This document shows, one piece after another, positions 37,658-48,684 of a DNA stretch of 64,000 bases. Position numbers and translations under genes: made by a program. The DNA is from Pomacea canaliculata (taxonomy: Eukaryota > Mollusca > Gastropoda > Architaenioglossa > Ampullariidae). The DNA is taken from NCBI RefSeq assembly GCF_003073045.1, contig NC_037599.1, positions 21,890,555 through 21,954,554 of the forward strand. The letters are read 5' to 3'. The notes below the pieces were generated by a model. The model ran no database searches, had not been told where the DNA came from, and saw only the letters and a list, made by a program, of their open reading frames with translations. How positions within the stretch are numbered: position 1 is the first letter of the stretch; the number at the start of each line of letters is the position of its first letter.

Positions 37658-40607
37658 TCACAATTCTTTGTCTCGAGAAAACAGTTGTTGGCTGCTCTCG
37701 TCATTGCCAGAGTCAGCAGCAATGGCATCGTTGACAGCATGACTGATAGTGTTGAACAGTTTGTCAGGATCCACCCAAGGACCCCAGGCTTCCAGCACTT
37801 GGCCTTCATGGCTCACCAAGTATTTCCAAAAGTTCCACTGAGGCACTTTTTTGGATTGCTCTACAACACAAATAACAAAGATGATAATGAGTTCTCCTGT
37901 ATAGCTGAATTTGAAATAATTTACAGTTATAAGTGTCTCATTATCTGGCATCATTTCAAAGACAGATATGTCCACACTCTTGGCCTCTATCTCTTTCACT
38001 GTTTAGACCTACATTTAATGTGAATTTTTAGTTTTATTTTATACTTTTATTTTTAATTTTATTTTCAGAACAATAAACAACTTGACTTCTTAACGAAAAT
38101 TGGTTTAATTAAAAAAAAAATCTATCAGCAATTCCATGTGTTTGGAATCCTAGCTCTTAATGCTTTCTAAAGATCGGAAAATGATTTGTAAGACTCCGTT
38201 GGTTCTTTTTCAAAAATTATTTACTTGTAGATGCAGCAACATTTTTTCATATTATTTTGTCTTGTCTATTTCATTTTGTTTTTACAATGTTGCAGGTGAC
38301 TTTTACCACTTCTATTGGCTGTGTATTACAAAAGCAAACCATAAGATGATGTAATATTCATAAATACATACACTACTGAAATCAGTTGTGTGGTTTTATG
38401 TGTGTTGAGTGTGTTTAAGATAAATCTCAACAGAAAATTTCTAGCTTTCCTTTAAATATAAAAACTAGTTCACTTTGCTAATTTTTAACAACACACTTAC
38501 CAATTAAAAATGTATATGCATCGAGGGCATCTTGTCCTTTGACATGTACTTTGGCAAACATGGGAAAGTTCACACTGTAAGTTTTTTTTGCAAATCGATA
38601 GATGGCAGCATTAGACTGAAAAAAAAATCAAAATTGACATTCCTCATAAAGATTCCTAAATGCTGGTATTATCATTCTTAATGAGCTTTCTGATGAGGAT
38701 AGTTTCATTTTTTGACAGGCATATGGTCAGAGACACTGTTTCAAAAGCAGTAGATTTAAAATGAAATTTCATCTTTATTCATCAATCTGATGTTCACCAA
38801 CATTTCATTAAAATTTGTTCTTTAAAAGTATGTGATAATAACAAAGCTATATAATCTGAATGTTTTGCCTACCTTAGGCTCTTGTTGACCAAATTGATTA
38901 CAAGGAAAGGCAAGAACATTAAATTTCCCTGTTGGTCCCAGCAATTCTTGCAACCTGACTAAGCTCTTGTAATGATTGTCTGTGTATCCACATTCACTGG
39001 CAACATTAACAACGAGTGATACCTGCAATCCATAAAACAATACAATAACAATCTGATACATGTAAAGCATTCTGATCTAAGAAACACTAAATAATGAGCA
39101 TCATAACTATACTGCCTAATCATATCTAGAAGATTAACAAACTAGAAAGATGGATTTTTCCATGTAGTTTTAGCCAAGTAAAGGAATATAAAAGTACTAA
39201 GGTACAACTCTACAACAATTTTAATATAGGTATAACAACAATTTTTAAATTAAAAATAGATAAATAAGAAAAGGAAGAGGTATGGCTGATAGCATTATAA
39301 TTCAGCAATGCAGCATATTTACAATTAGATGTTTATATATATAGCCATGAGCTAGTTCAGTGGTTCTCAAAGTATTTCGGACCGCGGACCACTTTACTTA
39401 AGTAAAAAATATGGCGGACCACCAAGGCCTAAAAATCACTTGGTACTATGAATTTCAAATTTAAATTGCAGCATTTGTTTCATTACAATTCAAAACTAAA
39501 TGTATTTCTGTGACAGTAGCATAGTAATAAGTTGACATAAAACTACTTATACCTCGTTCTTTGTAGTTAAAATGTTAATGCGAGGAATGCATCACTTTAA
39601 ACATCACTTTGCTGACATATGGTGACTGTCAGCCGCGGACCACCTGACTTATGCCCGCAGACCACCACACTTTGAGAACCACCTGAGCTAGTTAATACTG
39701 TAATGATGATGATGATGATGATCATGATGTTGATGATGCAGAATTCTGGCATGTAGCCAGAATCTCTGCCCTTTACATTACAAGGCTAAGCATAAGATAC
39801 AGACATTGAAACTAACTAGAAAAAGGGTTTTGTTTTAAAATTTAGTACTTTCTCTCTCTCCCACACACACATATATATACACACACCAAGTATAAGCAGC
39901 TATAGTCCATCCCAATAACCGGTGTTATTCAAACACTGTTTACTTTATTTACTCATTTTCTTAAGTGAACAGTGAAAGTAAATGTAGAAATAAAAGTACT
40001 AATACGTCTTTTAAGAAATATGACAAGAATAAATCTCAACAACTTGAACTGATCATTAACAAAAGTCAAAAGATAACATCTGAATAAATTGTATGAATAA
40101 CCATAGAACAATGCCTGCCCCATGTTTTCTTATTCAATTTTTGTTCTCTATTTAATTGAGTGATGGGAAATTCAGCGACTGATTTTACTGCTCAGTCATC
40201 ATCAATGCTGCAGGAAAGCACAACTGATGATGACCACGAACTTCTACACGTTCGTGGGATGACTGACAGCAGAATCTCTTTTGTGTGCGTCTGTGGAGAC
40301 CAGACGCTTGAGAATTTCCTCGCCTCCTCAGCCTGTTGCGTCTTTGGAGTGGAATTAGGATCTTAAGTTATTTTCTTATGGATAATGAAATATTCTGGAA
40401 AATATTTACCTTTCCTTTGTATTTTGTCAACGAAACAACATTCTCGTTAATATCCATCACCGTGTGAGAGTAGAAATTCAGTTTTTCGTCGTCTGCTGCA
40501 CGGGTTACACAAGTCAGCAGCAACCAAATAAGAGAAACACATACTACCAGTTTAAAACTTATAAATTTTGTATGCCTGATTTGAACATTATTTCCTGAAG
40601 GCAACAT
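37658..40607 (-). CDS. GPX8: Glutathione peroxidase of the GPX7/GPX8 type (Cys form)
   Basis: Members of this subfamily are ER peroxidases that reduce H2O2 and feed oxidising equivalents to protein disulfide isomerase. The choice between GPX7 and GPX8 is not resolved. Exons in transcript order: 40607-40410, 39022-38873, 38615-38501, 37860-37658; phases agree and give 221 residues. A hydrophobic segment at residues 18-33 could be a signal peptide or type II anchor. The peroxidatic position is Cys77 in [10 protein letters not shown], encoded TGT, not UGA. A second Cys107 lies in AFPCNQFG, with Gln109 and the Trp163/Asn164 pair in QWNFWKYLV completing the active site. Short length and no dimer loop fit GPX7/8. 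The C-terminus SRDKEL resembles a KDEL-type ER retrieval signal. A hAT MITE sits in its first intron. It is transcribed divergently from CDC20. Confidence 0.93.
39358..39685. mobile_element. hAT-type MITE (328 bp) with 8-bp TSD
   Basis: Terminal inverted repeats are CAGTGGTTCTCAAAG on the left and CTTTGAGAACCACCTG on the right. The 8-bp duplication AGCTAGTT flanks it (39350-39357 and 39686-39693). Subterminal GGACCGCGGACCAC and GCCGCGGACCACCTGAC are also inverted. There is no coding capacity. Same family as 54171-54656. It lies in the first intron of the peroxidase gene. Confidence 0.92.
39701..39738 (+). repeat. GAT trinucleotide microsatellite
   Basis: Imperfect tandem GAT/ATG triplets just right of the MITE. 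Confidence 0.8.
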
Positions 40608-42179
40608 GACAAAAACAAAAACTGTGCTACGTGAGAAAAGCTACATAAAATGCAGACAATTTACTTCGTAACGCAAACCGGAAGTTCGTATAAGTCCCAC
40701 ACGATAAACGTGGAAGGAAGTGTCTTTTAAACAAAATGTAACACAATGTCATCGCCACAGAAGTCTGAGAGAAGTCTATGATTTGATGGTGTCGGTCATC
40801 TCTACCTATAAATAATCGGGCCGGTCGTTTCCTCAAAGACCTTATCGCTCCAGCCACAAACTTATATCCGTCCATGCTCCAGCCATGTCATATTATCGTC
40901 TCAAGACCACGTCCAACACTAAAAGCCTAATATATATTTCATTTAAATTAGTTCAACCACCATTTACTAATTAAAAATAGCTGTTTGGCAATACCCTTCG
41001 CATATATTTTACAATGACTCAGAAATCTGATTTTCTCTTTCAAATAAAAAAAAAATACAGATCTTGTCATCATTCTATTTTGAATTTGTATTTTAACTTT
41101 TTCATATTGCGTATGCATGTACTCTGAAGTCGAGAGAAGTGCTATATAAATATCTATATAATTTATTACTATTTGCAGAGGTTTGGGGTTAAGTTAAGAG
41201 CATGAATCTTCGCACGGCTATATTTGAAATGAGCGGCTATGGTTCTATTGGCAATATTTGACTTTAATATAGCTATATCTTGTCACCGTTGATCGATGTC
41301 TTTTGGACCCGACACGATTCGGCTTTTGGTGTTACGACAATATTATGACTGGGCCGCATGGTCTTGGGGCGAAATGACCTAGTGAAATCCTGGAGCATGA
41401 TTTTTTTTGTTTTTAATAAGATGGTTGCTTTTAGAGACAATTCATTTTGAGGGGTTGAAAGTTGTGACTGTTCACAATTCGACGCTAGCAGATCTACTAT
41501 TACATAATCGAAAATCTTTTGCTGTTTTCATTCGTGCACCCAGCAGCCACCCACACGTGCGCCACCCGTTACTTCGACATAGAGATGTATGGTAACAAGC
41601 TGACCAATCATTTTAAAGTACGCCATTCTATTGGCCAATCGCGTGGAGCGGTAAGATTGAAACGAAGACTGCGTCGTGTCTAAACTTGTTGCTTATGGTG
41701 GTTACTGTAAAAAGGTAATTTTAGCCTACTTCTTTACCTTTATATAAGGATATCTTGGTCTGCGATCATGTATTTTGAACCAAATTTTCTTGGAGACATT
41801 TCACGACGATTATCAACGCTTGAATGTGAGACTAGCACTCTTTATTTTAATCTCACGTTGTTAATGATCGATTGAAAACGAAGGTGTAGATAATTATGTT
41901 ACTGTCAAATTTTATCGCAAATTCAGATTAAAGAAAATTAATGTTCATTAAAAGTAATGTTATTATATAACTTTTCCAGTGCTGATTGTCGATCGCCTCA
42001 AACCGATCTAAAGTGGCATAGTATTGACATTTACTCATTTCTATTGTTAAATGGATAGTAATCAGAGTAAATGACAGATGTCAGTTGTGACAGTTCCATG
42101 ACGCTGTAATGATTGTTATCACGATAACCAGCCTGTTTGTTTTTCTTTCTTTCGTTTTCACTTAAGGAATTAATTGAGA
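40608..42179. other. Divergent promoter region, GPX7/8-like and CDC20
   Basis: About 1.6 kb separates the two start codons. A probable CDC20 5' UTR exon ends at 41714 (AAAAG followed by GTAATT). It would splice to the acceptor at 42166, 13 bases before the CDC20 ATG. CCAAT motifs lie just upstream of that exon. Nothing else was recognised. Confidence 0.55.
41604..41639 (+). promoter_or_regulatory. Paired CCAAT boxes, likely NF-Y sites of CDC20
   Basis: CCAAT occurs at 41604-41608 and again at 41635-41639, 31 bases apart, and an ATTGG at 41630-41634 abuts the second. NF-Y sites about three helical turns apart are typical of G2/M cell-cycle promoters, including vertebrate CDC20. The position upstream of the probable 5' UTR exon fits. 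This is inferred from motif and position only. Confidence 0.5.
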
Positions 42180-45100
42180 ATGTCGCACTTTGATCTTGAG
42201 AACGAAGTGAATAGTGCATTGAAGATGGATGCCCCACTAACAAGAGGTCCATTAATGAGATGGCAGAGAAAAAACGCAGATCCAGGAAACCAATCGCTCA
42301 ATTCCTCAGTGGCAAATGCCAGCCTTACTTCGTCCAGTAAAACACCAATGAAACTTGTTAACCAGCCCTCTATGGGTCAACCAAAGACTCCCTCAGCAGA
42401 TACAGGACGGAAAACACCCAAATCTTCAGCTGGTAAGATATTTTCCACTGATGACAAATAAATGCTCTTTTAGGACTGGATTGGAAGATATTGCCTGATA
42501 CTTAAATAGGACAAATTTAAAAATACAACATTTATTGCAGCAATTGTCAGGGATCATGCAGAATGATGGGTATCAATGCTATTTTTGATTCAAGATCAAA
42601 TTTCATGTCAGTGCTATAAAGATGTTTTGAAATAATAGAGCTTCTAATAGAAATAATAAACATATAATTTATAAAAGTGCTTCTGTTCCTTTTATTGTCA
42701 TTTTTAACTCTTTTTGTTGAAGATGGTAATGTTCACATTATTAACCTTTATTATCTATAGGAACAGAAGAACTTCGTAAGTTGAGGACCACCTGTATATT
42801 TATTCAAATGCTTATTTCTCAAAACTTTGAAGGTACTCACAAGACACCAAGCAAAACCTCTAAGACTCCCAAGAAAACACCAAAAGCTGGCGATCGCTTC
42901 ATTCCAAATCGAACAACAACTCAATTTGATGTTGGACATTTCAAGCTATCCAGAGATGCAGAAGCAGAGTGTGAGGCTTCTCAGGAGCTGTTAAGTCCCT
43001 CGCAAGTAGAGTATCAGAGACTAATGAGTGAAAATCTGAATGGTGATCGTTTGAACCATAAGATTATTTCCTATAAAGAAAAGGCTCCTGGTGCACCAGA
43101 AGGTAAGCCTGGCCATGAAAATCTCCAAATAAACATTTAGGTGTGGCAGTCTTTTAATAAATGCCAGCTGTGTGTTGACATTCCTCAATGACTAGCAAAG
43201 TAAAGCCCTACTCTAGACTATGTAATGTTGCATGGTCATCAGGGCTTCTGCTAAGGCTAAATTCATTGGGGTCCCAGGGACCCCTTCAGATTTTTAAGGG
43301 GTCCCTGTTCTTCGCCCAAATATGAATGGGACCCCATTGACGAAAATTGAAGGGGTCCTCTGAACTTTTAATGCGTACTGTACGCAATTTTTTGCGTAAG
43401 CAGAAGCCCTGGTCATCATCTGGCTGAAAATTTGTTTTTTTACAGATCAATATTTTTGGGGGTGGGGGGTGAGTTTGTTTTGTCCTGCTTTTCTCTGTGT
43501 GTATGCATGTAGCATTGTCTGGATTAGATATGCAAATGATTAACTTATTTATGCAATACTTTATTGTTGCAGGTTATCAAAGCAACTTAAAGGTGTTATA
43601 CAGCAGTACAAAAGCACCAGCAAGTGCAAAGAAAACTACACGACATATACCACAGATTCCAGAACGCATACTAGATGCTCCAGATATTTTGGATGATTAC
43701 TGTGAGTTGAAACCTACATCACATCATCTAGCTTCCTCACAAAGTTTATACATCCACACAAACAGCTCTTCTTTGTCTAACTTCAGATCTTCTGCAAAGC
43801 TATTCTGGGGCCATTTGAATCTGGACCTAAGTCTTTTACGGTCTAAATGACTTGAGCTGTTTGGGAATTACCAATTTATAAATCTGATGATATTAAAAAT
43901 GTGCATGGAGAATGCATTTGGATAAAGGCTGAGGTTCTCATCATGTGTGTAAAGATATTACATACTTTGCTGCATAATATTGTGCCATCTTATGAAATCT
44001 CCAGTAGCTTTTCGGTCTTTGCAACCCTTCATTTCCCATCATTTTGTTTTTGTAATTTGCAATAGGGAAATGAGCTGTGAAAGTGCTTCTATTATTGCTG
44101 CTGCTACTACTACTTTAACAACAGATTTAAAGTCTAGAATTCCTTGTTTTTCAGATTTAAATCTTTTAGACTGGTCAAACACCAACCTGCTTGCAGTCTC
44201 ACTGGGTGGGAGTGTGTACCTCTGGAATGCCTCAACAGGAGAGATCACTCAGCTTTTGCAGATGGAAGGGCCAGAAGAGTATGTTGGTGCAGTATCCTGG
44301 ATCAAGGAAGGCAACTATCTGGCTGTAGGGACAAGGTCAGGTGAAGTACAGGTATTAAATCATTTTTTATGGATGATTTCTGGCATGGTGTGAGGAAGTG
44401 GTTGGTGCCTGGGAGCTATTTTCCATGCACCAGAGATATGAATCCTTTTATAGCAGTTAAATTAGTCATTTTTATGAGATCTGTTGGTAAAGATTGAAAT
44501 AATAATTAGGATTTCCTCATGAAAATCACTGTGTGCACATTCAGGTGATATATCTATGGTTCATGTAGACTTCTTCCTTTGCTAATTATTGCCTGGTGGT
44601 TTGCACATATAGCTTTTATTTGACTGTTAGATTTGGCATATATTTTCAAGATTAAAGAAAATTGTATTTTTTTTTGTAGAGCCACATAGATGATTTACAA
44701 GGTGTATGTGCATGGGCGTGTGTATATTCTGCACAACTTTGATAAATGGATGATAACATACTGATGTATGTGTTATACTTGTGATTGATTACATAATGCT
44801 TTTTCTGCTGTCATTTTGCAGCTCTGGGATGTTGTTCAAAAAAAGAGATTGAGAAACATGGCTGGACATTCTGCTAGAGTTGGATGTCTTTCCTGGAATT
44901 CCTATATTGTTAGCAGGCATGTAATTACTTTATATTTACTCGATATGATAATTGATTTTTTTTTCTCTCTGGGGTGCACATTCCATACATTATTCATAAG
45001 GTGTCTTCCATTTCTCACCCTTATGTGTTAGCCTCAGACTAAAGTGGACCTTTGTATTAAGATAGTTTATACAGCATAGGGTCTTGTGTTTATACAGCGC

Positions 45101-47026
45101 AGGCTTTTCAACAATGTAATCATCTTAGCATCTAAGATCCAGTCAAAGTCAGCTGTGTATCTCTGTTGTCATAGTTTACCTCCATAAGTCAAACATTAAC
45201 ATTTGTTTTGGTTTTTTGGTTGTTTTATTTTTCCAGTGGTAGCCGAAGTGGTAACATTCACCATCATGATGTGCGTATGGCAGAACACCACGTGGGCACT
45301 CTGAGTGCCCACACGCAGGAAGTTTGTGGGCTGAACTGGTCACCTGATGGCAAGCATCTGGCCAGTGGAGCCAATGATAATCTCCTATGCATCTGGCCAG
45401 CTCAGACAGTGGGAAGTGTTGCTCAGCCACTATATACATTTACACAGCACCAGGCTGCTGTCAAGGTAGGCACACCCATGCTGGTTGAGAACTTACTAAG
45501 CATTGTCACCAGATTCAGTGTAATAGTCAATGAGGACAAACCTTGCAATTGTGATGTCTAGCTTTGAAGCACGTGAATCAGCATCTACAGCATACTTTGC
45601 ATGCTATTTTTAGTAGGTAGTGAAACTGATGCTGGTTTTTCCAGATCATCGACAAGTTAAAAATATTACTATCTGTGAAAAAAAGCATAATTGAGGCAGT
45701 CCACTGTGGCTTAAATAAAAAATATTTGTATTCACCGAAGTAATGATAATAATCATAATAAATGCAAAATTTTTAAAGCGCATACTCACACTCCTAAAGA
45801 GTATACTCTTAGCGCTTCAGAACAAGAACGAAACATAGCATACGAGGGACAAGAAAACAAATAACTTATGAGCTATAAAAAAATAAACAACCGTACTAAA
45901 CGAAGAATAAAATCAAATACAGAAAACGCAAAGAGGAACCAAATAACAAGAATAAGAGCTGAGAGTAACCGAAAAAGTAAACAGCAGTTTAGACTTTAAA
46001 AAAAAAAAAGTTATCTGGTAAGTTGATACTGATTTTCTGAAAGTTCATAAAGGTGATATTTGCATGTGTATAAATATTTTTATTCAGCATGATTTCTGCT
46101 ACAACCATTTACCATCTTTCCCACAGAATGTATTCAGAATGGAATGCCTGTCTATGATATCAAAATCTAAAATTTTGAGTTGCTTTTTCATTGAATGCTA
46201 AACAAGTTCTTAACCTTATCTCTTCCATAACTTCTACTATATACTGTGATTATTTTCTACCAGGCAGTATCCTGGTGCCCTTGGCAGCCAAGTCTTCTCG
46301 CTAGTGGAGGAGGCACAGCTGACCGCCACATACGCTTCTGGAACTGCAATACTGGAACTAGCTTGAATGCTATTGATACAAAATCACAGGTATATTTCTA
46401 CATGGTGCTACTTTATAAACACAATAGGATATTTATCTACTTCATGCTGTGTGTGTAAGAATATGTAAACTACTGATAATTCGAGTCTTATTCCAATCAT
46501 TTGTCTGCTATCTGTGATTAACCTATGTGTACCTGTCAGGTATGTGCCATACTTTGGTCACGGGAACACAGAGAGCTGATTTCCAGTCATGGCTTTGCAC
46601 AGAACCAGCTTATCATCTGGAAATATCCAACAATGTCTAAAGTCGCTGAGCTTACAGGTTAGACACCTGCTTATTTCACATTTCATTTATTGGGTTTTTG
46701 TTTTTCCTTTTTAAAGTGTAGTATTCGATGAACATGAGTTTTTGTTGGGTTTCAATGAGTTTCTATTGTTCCCAAATGTCCTGAGAGCTTTTTATTTGCA
46801 TTAACACATTAAAAAGAATATCTTTCTTCATCTGTTCTTCTTAGGTCACACAGCCAGGGTACTTCATATGGCTATGTCCCCAGATGGTGAAACTGTTGTG
46901 TCAGCAGGCGCTGATGAGACCCTCAGACTTTGGAAGTGTTTTGCTGTGGATGAAGAAAAGAAAAAAATGAAGACAAAAACTGTAGGAAAAGAGACAGGGT
47001 CCTCACTGAGAACCATGATTCGATAG
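42180..47026 (+). CDS. CDC20: CDC20 (fizzy), APC/C coactivator
   Basis: CDC20 activates the anaphase-promoting complex and is the target of the spindle checkpoint. Nine exons: 42180-42432, 42833-43102, 43573-43701, 44155-44351, 44822-44916, 45237-45465, 46264-46389, 46540-46657, 46845-47026; phases agree and give 532 residues. Start context [10 protein letters not shown] matches the family. Motifs: PLMRWQRK near residue 25, a TP-rich stretch with repeated KTP (residues about 55-101, possible CDK sites), the C-box DRFIPNR (105-111), a MAD2-binding-type [10 protein letters not shown] (181-190), then WD40 repeats from about 215 ([78 protein letters not shown]). It ends in the APC/C-docking dipeptide Ile-Arg. 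No KEN box is seen; the region aligned with human KEN reads SEN. Intron 5 has a GC donor. The end of 'exon 5' is fixed by YIVSSGSRSG. Confidence 0.98.
43242..43409. mobile_element. 168-bp MITE with 9-bp TSD in CDC20 intron 2
   Basis: Terminal inverted repeats are GGGCTTCTGCT and AGCAGAAGCCC, flanked by the 9-bp duplication TGGTCATCA (43233-43241, 43410-43418). Inside are further inverted GGGGTCC and GGACCCC blocks. The boundary could also be read as CAG/CTG ends with a 5-bp duplication. A 9-bp duplication favours Mutator-like, but the superfamily is not settled. Confidence 0.85.
45745..45975 (+). repeat. Dispersed repeat, copy 1 (CDC20 intron 6)
   Basis: Matches 51210-51415 over about 200 bases: GCAAAATTT, GCATACTCACAC, CTCTTAGCGCT, GAGGGACA, ACTAAACGAAGAATAAAATC, and AATAAGAGCTGAGAGTAAC. 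It has an AT-rich head and no coding. It may be a SINE or a MITE. It lacks clear polymerase III boxes. Confidence 0.75.
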
Positions 47027-48684
47027 CCTGATGCACTTTGTGCAGAGTGACTGTGCAATATGTAAAACAGTGAAAGGATGGGGGTGGGGCAAAAGAAGCC
47101 TTACTTTTTTGGAATAGCCAACATGGAATGCCTTCTGTCTTAGGTGTGACTCAAGTAAAATGAAGATATTTTTTGGTGGAGGAGACTGACAGTGAACACT
47201 CGCATATTGGCACGGAGAGGCTGAAATAATATGAAATTTTAGGGTCTGTACCGATGACATTTGGTGTATTTTGTTAAAATTAACCTGAAAAGGTTTGGGT
47301 GGTGGTCAGAGAGTAGTTTGTCAGAACTGCGATACAATTATTTATTATTTAAAGGCAAATTGTCATGAAAGGATTTTTAAATACAAACTTTCAGCACATT
47401 TTCCTTTTTACACCGATAGCCCTTTAACAAATTCAAGAAACTATAGAGCTCCTACGCTGTAGATCTATAGTTTAAACTTTAAGATTGTTAAAGTCCTTTT
47501 TTAGTTGAATCTTAATAGACTTGTATTTGGAAAATGTTGTCATTTTAATTGCATTTTCTATGTTTTAACATTAAATAAGTATTAATAAATAAATCTGCGG
47601 TTTGAGCAATTTTAAGCATGTTCAGTCTTTTAAAAGTTGACTTTTATTTTCTTTTGTTGCAATGTCTTAAGCTATAGCAACCTGTTAAGATGCACAAAAC
47701 ACACTAATTTTTCGCTGACATGCTATTAAATGCTTCAATCTTGTCTACAGTGCATGCTTGAGTATTGTTTGTATTTGGATAGCACCATATTTTCATTATT
47801 TGATCTAATCTGGTACACACATGCATGTGTGTAAGACCGAGGTCTGTTTTTAGCACGAACTTGTATTACATGTCCGTGGTTTGTAACCAGTGACATTAAA
47901 ATTAGGGCCGAGGGAGTTCTTTAATAAGAAAGATGTTTTTGTGCAAGTTTTACAATAAAATCATTAATTTTTGTATATTTATTTGTTTCATAAAGACTGC
48001 ATGCTAGGAAATTTTTTTAGACACATTTGGAATATGTCTGCTATACGTGACAGAACATAAAATTTAGCTAATTCACACAAATTTCATAACATTCTATTCT
48101 GTCAAGAGCCCTAATACAGCAAAAAAATTCATTTTATCATAAAGATTTAAAACTTAAAAAAAGCATTTGTGTGGTTTTTCTTTCAAACAATTGAACAAAA
48201 AGTAAACTGAACGCTTCCTTTTGCTAGCCAGTGGTCACCATTTCCACTTCATGGCGTTGGACCTGACATCAACCATTGGACTCTTCTTCATGAGTGCCTC
48301 CTTTGCGTGAAATCGCTACGATATAAGAGTATAACATAATTGTAATGATAGCGGGGGAAAAAAGGCCTAGTCTCAAAAACAATGTTTTCACAGTGTAACT
48401 GCTGATAACGCTTACAAAATTCTAAAAAGTTTAAAACCATGTTAACTACTCTTTCCAAACTGTCAAAAGCATTTAGCTTGAATTTGTACTATTGTACCAT
48501 TATACAAGTCCATGATTGTAGGCTTTCCAAACTATTAAAACCAAAAGAATTCAGTTTGAACTTGTACTATTGTACCACGGACTTGTATATTATTACAAGA
48601 CTGGGATAATACTGCACCAAGGGCCTATACCGTTATTACGGGGTTGTCTCCCTTTATTAACCGCGGACTATGTTGTAAACAATC
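47027..48684 (+). other. CDC20 3' UTR and spacer before AHI1
   Basis: AATAAA polyadenylation signals occur at 47584-47589, 47588-47593 and 47954-47959 downstream of the CDC20 stop; the first pair is the likelier end. No exon or repeat was recognised. The AHI1 start lies about 1.66 kb from the CDC20 stop on the same strand. Confidence 0.5.

Noticed and set aside
43980..44154. In-frame extension upstream of a CDC20 exon
   Set aside because: The conserved DDYYLNLLDW junction fixes the exon start at 44155. The upstream frame is intron read-through.
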